Shown here piece after piece: positions 11,408-21,569 of a stretch of 64,000 nucleotides of DNA. Position 1 is the first letter of the stretch, and each line of letters starts with the position of its first letter. Source of the DNA: Rutidosis leptorrhynchoides (lineage: Eukaryota; Streptophyta; Magnoliopsida; Asterales; Asteraceae); NCBI RefSeq assembly GCF_046630445.1, contig NC_092338.1, forward strand, positions 207,845,501 to 207,909,500. The letters are read 5' to 3'. The notes beneath the pieces are model-generated. The model saw only the letters and a program-made list of their open reading frames with translations. It searched no databases and was not told the origin of the DNA. Both the position numbers and the translations under genes were made by a program.

Positions 11408-13380
11408 TGATGTGTGCAGCGGGGTGTACAAAATACTATTAAATTTTACAAGGAAATAATATTACATACGATACAATTTTACACAAGATATTTATTTATT
11501 TATAGAATGGATATACTTAAACCTTGCTACAACACTTATAGGCAGTGTACCTAATCGTACAGTAGTGTAGTTTTTAGTAAGTCCGGTTCGTTCCACAGGG
11601 AAAATCTTTAAACAAAGCTTAACGCTATATTAGTTTACTTTTATAAAAATACAAATATATATATAAGTAATATTATTATTATAAAGGGGGTTTTTACCGT
11701 TTAATGACCAGTTTGTCGATTTTAAAACTTTAGTCGCAGTTAAAACCAAATGTAAAGTAACAAATAAATACAAGACTTAATTTAAAGCGTAAAGTAAATA
11801 ACGATAATGAAATTGCGAATAATAAAAGTGCGATAAAATAAACTTGCGATAATTAAAAAGTACGATAATTAAAAGTGCAATTAAATACAATAACAATAAA
11901 AATGCGATAATTAGAAGTGCAATTAAATATAAAATAAAGGAAATTAAATATGAAATAAAAGAATTATGCTTATTTAAACTTCCGTAATCATGATGTTTGA
12001 CGTGTTGATTTTAGTTTTATTCCCATGGGTTAATTGTCCTTTGTCCTGGATTATTTAATATGTCCGTCTGGTTTTTGTCCATAACAGTCCATCAGTCATA
12101 AATATAAAGTGCGAGTGTCTTCGTTAAATTATCCTTATACCCGAAGTTAAATATTTCAACTAATTGGGGACTTAAACTGTAACAAGATTTTAATACTTTG
12201 TTTAATAATTACACCAGGATGTCGACTGAGTGTAACCCAAGGTTTTAATATTTTGTTATCAATTATACCAAGTGTCCTTGTACATAATTTCACCCCTATT
12301 TTAATTATTCTAGTGGCTATTAATCCATTCCCGTGTCCGGTTAAATGAACGATTATTCGTACATATAAATACCCTGCCCATCGTGTCCGATCGAGTGTAT
12401 ATGGTAATTTATAGGGACGCCCAATTGTAAATCTTTATATTAACATTAAGAAACTATCATTTAGTTAAACAAATATAAAGCCCATTAATAGTCCATAGTC
12501 TAATTTCCACAAGTGTCGTTCTTTTGTCCAAACCCCAATTATGGTACAAAGCCCAATTACCCAATTTTAGTAATTAGCCCAACATCATGATTACTTCGGA
12601 TTAAATAAGCATAATAATAACTTAGCTACGAGACATTAAATTAAAAAGGTTGAACATAACTTACAATGATTAAAAAATAGCGTAGCGTTACACGGACAGA
12701 ATTTCGACTTACACCCTTACAACATTCGCTAACATACCCTTATTATTAGAATTATAATTAAATTAAAATTATAAATATAAATATTACCATATAGATAGAG
12801 AGATGGATGGATATTGGATGATTTTTACGATCAGAATGCGCGAGCTTTATAGGGAGTTTCAGAATTTGGGGCTCCGCGACTCGCGGCCCTTTTTGCCTTC
12901 AAACTCCGCGAGTCGCGGAGTTTGTAAATACAGCTCACTCCTTTTGGAGTCTTTCTTGCCGACGGATTTTTATAATTTATATAATATATAAATAATTATA
13001 AGAATTATTTAAATATTATATTATATTTATGTGCATAGTTGACTTGTAATTTTTAGTCCGTTGCATCGAGCGTTGAGAGTTGACTCTGGTCCCGGTTCCG
13101 GATTTTCGAACGTCCTTGCGTACAATTTAATATCTTGTACTTTGCGTTTTAAATCTTGTAATTTCGAGACGTTTCTTATCAATAATTGGAACCTCTTTGA
13201 TTGTCTTTTGTACTTTTGAGCTTTTTGGTCGTTTGCGTCTTCAATTCGTCGAATCTGTCTTTTGTCTTCACCTTTTATTATTTAAACGAATATCACTTGT
13301 AAATAGAACAATTGCAACTAAAAGCTTGTCTTTCTTGAGGAATAATGCTATGAAATATATGTTCGTTTTTAGCGTTATCA
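11408..13380 (-). repeat. 5' LTR of element A
   Basis: Bounds are TGATGTGTGCAGC at 11408 and AGCGTTATCA at 13380, that is TG...CA on either strand. It is homologous to the LTR of B (43616-45642), to solo LTR G and to LTR fragment I. On the minus strand it contains twin palindromes, a TATA box (12845-12852) and, further downstream, degenerate repeats of AATTATCGCACTTTT (about 11810-11945). Short ORFs in it are not supported as genes. Confidence 0.85.
12845..12920 (-). promoter_or_regulatory. LTR promoter of A: twin palindromes plus TATA box
   Basis: On the minus strand CTCCGCGAGTCGCGGAG (12920-12904) and CCGCGAGTCGCGG (12886-12874) are followed after about 20 bases by CTATAAAG (12852-12845). 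The same order occurs in B and in G. The TATA box marks the likely start of element transcription; the palindromes are positioned like an upstream promoter element. Confidence 0.65.
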
Positions 13381-13456
13381 GTCAGGCAAGTCTACAGTAA
13401 CAGATTCGCTAAGGTATGAATTATCAGATACGCTAAGATATGAATTTTGTCTATAC
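13381..13456 (-). other. Leader remnant of chromovirus H
   Basis: Seventy-six bases sit between the LTR of A and the left target duplication of E. Because E has ACTAT on both sides (13457-13461 and 33125-33129), this piece should continue the H leader seen at 33130-33304. It contains two imperfect copies of a roughly 23-base unit (CAGATTCGCTAAGGTATGAA and CAGATACGCTAAGATATGAA). Confidence 0.5.
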
Positions 13457-13461
13457 ACTAT

Positions 13462-14778
13462 TTATATGGCCGAATAGGACGGTTTTTATTCGCGCGGTGT
13501 CGTAAGGCCGCGGCTCGCTAGGATCAGGTACTCATGGGAGGAAGGTATTGTTTTAAATTTATATTTAGCAGGGCCTAAATCTTACTACTCCTCATAAGTA
13601 AGGGAAGTATGACCTAGAGTCATATTTTTGAGATATCAGTAGAATCGAACCTATATTTAAGCCTAAGATAGTTAGGGAGTAGTGAATATTTATTTTGGAA
13701 TTTTCTAATTTATAAGACAGATAAAGTAAATGTGATAAAATTCGTAATTAAGTTTAAGTGAGTGCATACTATGACTTCATCAGTTATTCTGCCAAGATTA
13801 TGGAATGCTGGCTCATGAATAGGCAGAGGCCTTGTATTCATTACACTGGTCCTAAACGCCCCTGTCATAAGACATGTCACTGGGTACTGTGTTAGGCTTG
13901 AAGATTCTGAATAGATAGCAACGTCACCTACCCCCGACGCCCGTGCAGTCTGACTACAGGCATACACGTTCAGACGGCTCATCCAATTGAGCGACTCGGT
14001 TGGGTGACGTATTAACATTCCAAAATGGTCTAAACTTTCTTAAGCGTAATAGAATACATGGTTTATCATATCCGAGAGACGTGATGCATTTCAATGCTTT
14101 CGTTAATGATTGGTAAAGATAGTTAGGCCCTTAAAAAGAGTTCAACCTTAAAGAACACCATGGCCAAGTCAAGCTGACTTCCATGAACACGTTCGGTTAT
14201 CCTAACGGTCCAATCCTTTATGTGTCTAAACAAAGAGTTCCTTAATTAACTAAGAATCTCTCAAGCGGGGGTGCAATGCTTGAGACCGCATTATGGTGTA
14301 GTGTACTGGTCAACACTAACCGGGTTTCATGGCCTTACTTAGCAGAGGTACAGCTTACAACAACCGCTGTGCTTCAGCGTGCACGTACGAAGTTTATATG
14401 CTTGGTGACTACACTAGCATGGTCTAGGACGGACAATGTACTAAGGGTCTAGTCAGATGTTTCACTACGAAAGAGTCCCCAGTCGGAATCCAGAGCTTGA
14501 TAGACTTACTACAACTGGAGTGCCTCAGTCGATCTTATGTTGTATCCGATAAACTTCTCTTACCAAGGGGTGACACAGATAGTGTACTCTGAATCGGGGT
14601 TCGCGACTTCCCTATAACAGAACCTATAACTACGTTCTATTAGTTGGAAAAGCGATTGAGTTTAAAGCATAATCGGAAAGCATTTCAACAGCATACACAG
14701 ACCATAATATTATTTCGGCATTATAACTTCTTACATCATAGCATACACTAAAGATAAATACTCGCTAATCATGGCAAC
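13462..14778 (-). repeat. 3' LTR of element E, outer part
   Basis: This part aligns closely with 31215-32536 of the right LTR of E. It is broken at 14778/14779 by insertion of element C; the last five bases, GCAAC, are repeated at 24817-24821. ORF-like stretches in it reflect LTR sequence only. Confidence 0.85.
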
Positions 14779-17700
14779 TGTAGTGACCCGAACTTTTCCA
14801 TGTTTATATATACTAATTGAGATTGATATTTACATGATTAATTGTTTCCAACATGTTAAGCAATCAAACTTGTTAAGACTTGATTAATTGAAATATGTTT
14901 CATATAGACAATTGACCACCCAAGTTGACCGGTGATTCACGAACGTTAAAACTTGTAAAAACTATATGATGACATATATATGGATATATATATATATAGT
15001 TAACATGATACTATGATAAGTAAACATATCATTAAGTATATTAACAATGAACTACATATGTAAAAACAAGACTACTAACTTAATGATTTTTAAACGAGAC
15101 ATATATGTAACGATTATCGTTGTAAAGACATTTAATGTATGTATATCATATTAAGAGATATTCATACATGATAATATCATGATAATATAATAATTTAAAA
15201 TCTCATTTGATATTATAAACATTGGGTTAACAACATTTAACAAGATCGTTAACCTAAAGGTTTCAAAACAACACTTACAAGTAACAACTAACGATGACTT
15301 AACGACTCAGTTAAAATGTATATACATGTAGTGTTTTAATATGTATTTATACACTTTTGAAAGACTTCAATAAACTTATCAAAATACTTCTACTTAACAA
15401 AAATTCTTACAATTACATCCTCGTTCAGTTTCATCAATAATTCTACTCGTATGCACCCGTATTTGTACTCGTACAATACACAGCTTTTAGATGTATGTAC
15501 TATTGGTATATACACTCCAATGATCAGCTCTTAGCAGCCCATGTGAGTCACCTAATACATGTGGGAACCATCATTTGGCAACTAGCATGAAATATCTCAT
15601 AAAATTACAAAAATATGAGTAATCATTCATGACTTATTTACATGAAAACAAAATTACATATCCTTTATATCTAATCCATACACCAATGACCAAAAATACC
15701 TAAAAACACTTTCATTCTTCAATTTTCTTCATCTAATTGATCTCTCTCAAGTTCTATCTTCAAGTTCTAAGTGTTCTTCATATATTTTACAAGTTCTAGT
15801 TACATAAAATCAAGAATACTTTCAAGTTTGCTAGCTCACTTCCAATCTTGTAAGGTGATCATCCAACCTCAAGAAATCTTTGTTTCTTACAGTAGGTTAT
15901 CATTCTAATACAAGGTAATAATCATATTCAAACTTTGGTTCAATTTCTATAACTATAACAATCTTATTTCAAGTGATGATCTTACTTGAACTTGTTTTCG
16001 TGTCATGATTCTGCTTCAAGAACTTCGAGCCATCCAAGGATCCGTTGAAGCTAAATCCATTTTTCTCTTTTCCAGTAGGTTTATCCAAGGAACTTAAGGT
16101 AGTAATGATGTTCATAACATCATTCGATTCATACATATAAAGCTATCTTATTCGAAGGTTTAAACTCGTAATCACTGGAACATAGTTTAGTTAATTCTAA
16201 ACTTGTTCGCAAACAAAAGTTAATCCTTCTAACTTGACTTTTAAAATTAACTACACACATGTTCTATATCTATATGATATGCTAACTTAATGATTTAAAA
16301 CCTGGAAACACGAAAAATACCGTAAAACCGGATTTACGCCGTCGTAGTAACACCGCGGGCTGTTTTGGGTTAGTTAATTAAAAACTATGATAAACTTTGA
16401 TTTTAAAGTTGTTATTCTGAGAAAATGATTTTTATTATGAACATGAAACTATATCCAAAAATTATGATTAAACTCAAAGTGGAAGTATGTTTTCTAAAAT
16501 GGTCATCTAGACGTCGTTCTTTCGACTGAAATGACTACCTTTACAAAAACGACTTGTAACTTATTTTTCCTACTATAAACCTATACTTTTCTGTTTAGAT
16601 TCATAAAATAGAGTTCAATATGAAACCATAGCAATTTGATTCACTCAAAACGGATTTAAAATGAAGAAGTTATGGGTAAAACAAGATTGGATAATTTTTC
16701 TCATTTTAGCTACGTAAAAATTGGTAACAAATCTATTCCAACCATAACTTAATCAACTTGTATTATAGATTATGTAATCTTGAGATACCATAGACACGTA
16801 TACAATGTTTCGACCTATCATGTCGACACATCTATATATATTTCGGAACAACCATAGACACTCTATATGTGAATGTTGGAGTTAGCTATACAGGGTTGAG
16901 GTTGATTCCAAAATATATATAGTTTGAGTTGTGATCAATACTGAGATACATATACACTGGGTCGTGGATTGATTCAAGATAATATTTATCGATTTATTAC
17001 TGTACATCTAACTGTGGACAACTAGTTGTAGGTTACTAACGAGGACAGCTGACTTAATAAACTTAAAACATCAAAATATATTAAAAGTGTTGTAAATATA
17101 TTTTGAACATACTTTGATATATATGTATATATTGTTATAGGTTCGTGAATCAACCAGTGGCTAAGTCTTACTTCCCGACGAAGTAAAAATCTGTGAAAGT
17201 GAGTTATAGTCCCACTTTTAAAATCTAATATTTTTGGGATGAGAATACATGCAGGTTTTATAAATGATTTACAAAATAGACACAAGTACGTGAAACTACA
17301 TTCTATGGTTGAATTATCGAAATCGAATATGCCCCTTTTTATTAAGTCTGGTAATTTAAGAATTAGGGAACAGACACCCTAATTGACGCGAATCCTAAAG
17401 ATAGATCTATTGGGCCTAACAAACCCCATCCAAAGTACCGGATGCTTTAGTACTTCGAAATTTATATCATATCCGAAGGGTGTCCCGGAATGATGGGGAT
17501 ATTCTTATATATATGCATCTTGTTAATGTCGATTACCAGGTGTTCACCATATGAATGATTTTTATCTCTATGTATGGGATGTGTATTGAAATATGAAATC
17601 TTGTGGTCTATTATTATGATTTGATATATATAGGTTAAACCTATAACTCACCAACATTTTTTGTTGACGTTTTAAGCATGTTTATTCTCAGTTGATTATT

Positions 17701-18036
17701 AAGAGCTTCCGCTGTCGCATACTTAAATAAGGACGAGATTTGGAGTCCATGCTTGTATGATATTGTGTAAAAACTGCATTCAAGAAACTTATTTTGTTGT
17801 AACATATTTGTATTGTAAACCATTATGTAATGGTCGTGTGTAAACAGGATATTTTAGATTATCATTATTTGATAATCTACGTAAAGCTTTTTAAAACCTT
17901 TATCTATGAAATAAAGGTTATGATTTGTTTTAAAAATGAATGCAGTCTTTGAAAAACGTCTCATATAGAGGTCAAAACCTCGCAACGAAATCAATTAATA
18001 TGGAACGTTTTTAATCAATAAGAACGGGACATTTCA
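14779..18036 (+). repeat. 5' LTR of element C
   Basis: It runs from TGTAGTGACCCGAAC to GGGACATTTCA, about 3.26 kb. It is nearly identical to 21570-24816 and clearly related to the LTR of D (54568-57971) and to the F LTR. Long LTRs of this size fit Tekay-like chromoviruses. I see no supported gene inside; the ORFs at 17022-17285 and 17641-17823 are chance frames repeated with the LTR. Confidence 0.92.
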
Positions 18037-18038
18037 GT

Positions 18039-18050
18039 TGGTATCCGAGC
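18039..18050 (+). other. Primer binding site of C, tRNA-iMet type
   Basis: TGGTATCCGAGC begins two bases after the LTR end. The usual plant initiator tRNA-Met site is TGGTATCAGAGC, so there is one mismatch, shared with D (57974-57985). The H element at 33305-33320 keeps the canonical sequence. Confidence 0.75.
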
Positions 18051-18245
18051 GTTGGTCTTAGAGAACCAGAAAATTTGCATTAGTGTGTCTTATCGAGTTT
18101 GTTAGGATGCATTAGTGATTCTGGACTTCGACCGTGTTTTCTTTAAAAATGATTGCTTAACATTTTTGTTGGAAACTATATATTTTTAACATATGAATAT
18201 TATGTGATATATTAATCTCTTAACGTGTTTGATATTATGTGATAG

Positions 18246-18848
18246 ATGTCTACCTCTAGAACAAGTCCCATTGACTCACCTAATAATAATGAAGAGTCAA
18301 ATGTAAATTGGAATGATTCACAAGTTCCCGAAGAGGAACCGGAAGAAGAGTCAGAACCGGAAGAAGAATCGGAACCGGAAGAAGAATCGGAACCGGAAGA
18401 AGAATCGGAACCGGTGGGGGAAATAATAAAATGGTTAAGTAAAAGAGAATCCTCAACCAACCGACCAAGGTTAATTATGGTCAATGGTGTTTCCGCCAAG
18501 GAAGCAAAATATTGGGAGGATTACCAATTCTCCGATGAATCGGATTCCGACGAGAATTCCAATGATGTTATAGAAATTACCCCAACTGAATTTAAAAAGA
18601 CAAAAGAAAATAATAAGGGAAAGGGCATAAAAATAGAGAAATCTAATTTCAACCCCGATGAACTTTATATGTATCGTCAACCCCTGAAGTCCTTAAGTTG
18701 TAACAATGACCCGGGAACCTCTAAACCACCAGGTTTTTCTAAACCAATGTGGACAACGACGGCTAGTATTAGGGGAACATCATATATCCCTAGAAACTTG
18801 GCAAAACGAACCAAAACCGAAGAAGAAGAAACAAGCGAGTCGGAATAA
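18246..18848 (+). CDS. Acidic repeat protein, first ORF of chromovirus C
   Basis: Intact 200-residue ORF about 200 bases after the primer site. N-terminal Ser/Asn-rich part, then tandem E-P-E-E-E-S units encoded by 18-bp repeats (about 18325-18411), a middle segment around PRLIMVNGVSAKEAKYWEDY, an acidic Ser/Asp stretch, and a Lys/Glu-rich tail ending TEEEETSESE. No signal peptide or transmembrane segment. Element D carries a homologous ORF of 204 residues with a different repeat pattern, so the frame persists in both. I recognise no family. It lies upstream of the F-box ORF, in the same strand, 137 bases apart. It is neither gag nor a known pol domain; a regulatory or transactivator-like role can be imagined but is not shown. 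Confidence 0.65.
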   Translation: MSTSRTSPIDSPNNNEESNVNWNDSQVPEEEPEEESEPEEESEPEEESEPEEESEPVGEIIKWLSKRESSTNRPRLIMVNGVSAKEAKYWEDYQFSDESDSDENSNDVIEITPTEFKKTKENNKGKGIKIEKSNFNPDELYMYRQPLKSLSCNNDPGTSKPPGFSKPMWTTTASIRGTSYIPRNLAKRTKTEEEETSESE

Positions 18849-18985
18849 GATAGTTGTATTCGTGTGGTGTAATATAAGTAATATAGTGTGCTTATGCTTT
18901 ATGATATATGTAAAAATTGCTTGTATTAATAAGTATTTTTTTTATGAATCTAACTCTTGTCTATTTTACAGTATAAAAACACAAA

Positions 18986-19669
18986 ATGGATAGACAACCC
19001 AATATTTTAAGAGACCTACCCGGAGACATGATTGATGAAATCTTATCTAGAGTCGGTCAGAATTCTTCGGCACAACTATTTAAGGCGAGATCAGTTTGTA
19101 AGACATTCGAAGAACGTTCCAAGAATGCCTTGATTTATAAAAGGCTTTCGTTCGAAAGATGGGGGATATCACATTGGGAAATCCATAAGTTACGATGTGT
19201 TTACTTTGACGCATATATTGCGGGGAACCCAAATGCTATTTTACGCAATGGGTTAAGAAATTATTTTGACTCAATATATCCGAATATTGGACTTCGGGAT
19301 TTAGAAAAAGCGGCTAACATGCAACATAAAGAAGCATGTTATGCTTACGGATTAGTAATGTTCGCTTCTCACCAAAGTGAGAACAAGAACATCGGGCTAC
19401 AACTATTAAACAAAACGTTCCCACAAGTGACGGAGTCGGTAATTGGGGTAAGAAATGAGGTTTTTAGATTGTTACGGGACTGTTAGACATTACGTAACCC
19501 TCGTCCCTTTGACAACGTTACAACATGATGTCTTATCAACGGCCATAACGGTTATGTTCCACAAGACCAAGGATGGGAAGTAATCCTAGTAAAACCAGAA
19601 TGCATGACTTGTTTCTGGACGTATTAATTACCTGTCTTTATTGCCTTTGCTGAACAACTTGTGTACTAG
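18986..19669 (+). pseudogene. F-box protein (At2g35280/At1g67623-like) carried by chromovirus C
   Basis: The ATG at 18986 opens an N-terminal F-box (LPGDMIDEILSRVGQNSSAQ, then LFKARSVCKTFEE, residues about 8-45), followed by a Sel1-like helical repeat (GLRDLEKAANMQHKEACYAYG, about 107-127). This order is that of plant F-box proteins such as At2g35280 and At1g67623, which act as substrate adaptors in SCF ubiquitin ligases. Stops interrupt the frame at 19484 (TAG, where D has TGG), 19526 (TGA) and 19625 (TAA); the aligned end is 19669. The first 166 residues are open. It lies between the primer site and gag, wholly inside element C, so it is element cargo. A pyrimidine-rich CTATTTTACAG just upstream (18971) looks like a splice acceptor. 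Confidence 0.75.
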
Positions 19670-19857
19670 CTAGAATTATCTTCACAACCATCTTGTATCA
19701 AATTTATTGTGTGCTATATTTCATGCTATATGTAAAATAAGCGGTATTGTAAGTTTGTAAAATATTGTGTAAAAGTTTGAACGCGAAATATTATTATAAT
19801 CAGTTTTTCATATAGAATTGTAGTAGTTGAATTGTATATTAGCTACTAAGTATGAAC

Positions 19858-19872
19858 TTAACGGGTAGGTAC
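19858..19872 (+). repeat. Copy of the 3' LTR-junction sequence upstream of gag (element C)
   Basis: TTAACGGGTAGGTAC here is identical to 21555-21569, the 15 bases directly preceding the 3' LTR, where plus-strand DNA synthesis should be primed. Together with the following TACCCG it can form a hairpin (CGGGTA, loop, TACCCG). Element D has the same copy at 59804-59818. Confidence 0.6.
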
Positions 19873-20010
19873 TACCCGAATTTAAACTTATAAAACGCTA
19901 ATATGAAGAAAAAGCTTTTATAAATGAGTTCATATTATGCTACGAAATACTATTAACTACTCTTAATATTCTGTATGATTAACTTGTTCCATTTGACTAT
20001 TTTGAAGGAA

Positions 20011-21534
20011 ATGGCACCGACTACTCGACACACCGTGAATATGAATGAAGAGGAATTCCGTACTTTTCTAGCTTCAAACATAGCCGCAGTACAGGCTGCG
20101 CTACATACCAACAATAACCTTGGATCTAGCAGTACGGGAAATCGTGTAGGATGCACCTACAAAGAATTCACTGCCTGCAAACCTTTGGAATTTGATGGAA
20201 CCGAAGGACCGATCGGATTGAAACGGTGGACCGAGAAGGTCGAATCGGTGTTTGCCATAAGTAAGTGTACTGAAGAGGACAAAGTGAAGTACGCTACGCA
20301 TACCTTCACAGGTTCTGCGTTAACATGGTGGAATACCTATTTAGAGCAAGTGGGACAAGACGATGCGTACGCACTACCGTGGTCAGCATTCAAGCACTTG
20401 ATGAACGAGAAGTACCGTCCCAGAACCGAGGTCAATAAGCTCAAGACAGAACTTAGAGGGTTATAAACCCAAGGATTTGATATTACCACGTACGAAAGAT
20501 GATTCACAGAATTGTGCCTATTGTGTCCGGGAGCATTCGAAGATGAGGAAGAGAAGATCGACGCGTTTGTGAAAGGATTACCGGAAAGAATCCAAGAAGA
20601 TATAAGTTCACACGAGCCCGCCTCCATACAACAGGCATGTAGAATGGCTCACAAACTAGTGAACCAGATTGAGGAAAGAATTAAAGAACAGACGGCTGAA
20701 GAGGCCAATGTGAAGCAAGTCAAAAGAAAGTGGGAGGAAAACGGTGATAAGAATCACCAATACAACAACAACGGCAATTACAATAATAATCGCAATAATT
20801 ATCCCAACAATCGCAACATCAATCGCAACTACAACAAACGGCCCAACAACAACAACTACAACAACAGCTACCATTCAAGCATTGAGATGACGCCGTTTGA
20901 AGCACTTTATGGTAGAAAGTGCAGGTCTCCAATTTGTTGGAGTGAAGTGGGGGATAGACAAATTACGGGTCCGGAGATTATACAAGAAACTACCGAGAAG
21001 ATCATCCAAATTCAACAACGGTTGAAAACCGCCCAAAGTCGACAAAAGAGCTACGCTGACATTAAAAGAAAAGATATAGAATTTGAAATTGGAGAGATGG
21101 TCATGCTTAAAGTTGCACCTTGGAAAGGCGTTGTTCGATTTGGTAAACGAGGGAAATTAAATACAAGGTATATTGGACCATTCAAGATTATTGATCGTGT
21201 CGGACCAGTAGCTTACCGACTTGAGTTACCTCAACAACTCGCGGCTGTACATAACACTTTCCACATCTCGAATTTGAAGAAATGTTTTGCTAAAGAAGAT
21301 CTCACTATTCCGTTAGATGAAATCCAAATCAACGAAAAACTTCAATTCATCGAAGAACCCGTCGAAATAATGGATCGTGAGGTTAAAAGACTTAAGTAAA
21401 ACAAGATACCAATTGTTAAGGTTCGATGGAATGCTCGTAGAGGACCTGAGTTCACCTGGGAGCGTGAAGATCAGATGAAGAAGAAATACCCGGATCTATT
21501 TCCAGAAGATTCGTCAACACCTTCAACAGCTTAA
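20011..21534 (+). pseudogene. Gag fused to integrase C-terminus, deletion product in element C
   Basis: The start ATG at 20011 (MAPTTRH) matches D. The gag core (CTYKEFTACKPLEFDGTEG, WTEKVESVFAISKC, LTWWNTY) runs to an Asn-rich stretch, then at about 20856-20864 jumps in frame to integrase ([19 protein letters not shown]) and the C-terminal module ending in a chromodomain-like segment (REVKRLK, KVRWNARRGPEFTWERED) up to the true TAA at 21532. Missing are zinc knuckles, protease, reverse transcriptase, RNase H and the DDE core. Three further stops break it: TAA at 20464, TGA at 20500 and TAA at 21397. CTACAACAA occurs at both deletion endpoints in D, which explains the junction. No enzyme can be made. 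Confidence 0.88.
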
Positions 21535-21569
21535 AATTTCGGGACGAAATTTATTTAACGGGTAGGTAC

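Larger units (their letters stand above)
1..13380 (-). mobile_element. Element A: Athila-type Ty3/gypsy retrotransposon, 3' end outside window
   Basis: Read on the minus strand, the order is 5' LTR (11408-13380), tRNA-Asp-like primer site, leader, gag-pol (10052-4450), a zinc-knuckle ORF, an ATHILA-type ORF and 3' untranslated sequence running off the left edge. RT carries the F-M-D-D-F-S-V-F-G version of the polymerase motif that I associate with the Athila clade. A purine-rich tract on the minus strand (247-262) may lie near the 3' LTR, but no LTR copy is visible before base 1. The right LTR edge abuts GTCAG at 13381; the matching duplication would be left of the window. The gag-pol frame is broken many times, so this copy cannot be autonomous. 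Confidence 0.9.

Noticed and set aside
13710..14018. ORF of about 100 residues on the minus strand in the E LTR, repeated at 31502-31777
   Set aside because: The two copies are LTR duplicates, so their agreement is not independent support. No domain, no codon bias and no start context speak for a gene.
17022..17285. ORF on the minus strand in the C LTR, repeated identically at 23802-24065
   Set aside because: It is present in both LTRs because they are copies. It is antisense to the element and not conserved as an open frame in D.
18212..18499. Ser/Gly repeat frame on the minus strand
   Set aside because: It is the antisense shadow of the E-P-E-E-E-S repeats in the acidic ORF.
18986..19669. 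F-box ORF as a resident host gene
   Set aside because: It lies between the primer site and gag of an element with matching LTRs and target duplications, and the same gene sits in the same place in D.
20656..20874. Hydrophobic Val/Ile-rich frame on the minus strand, also at 60602-60832
   Set aside because: It is the antisense shadow of the Asn-rich gag linker.
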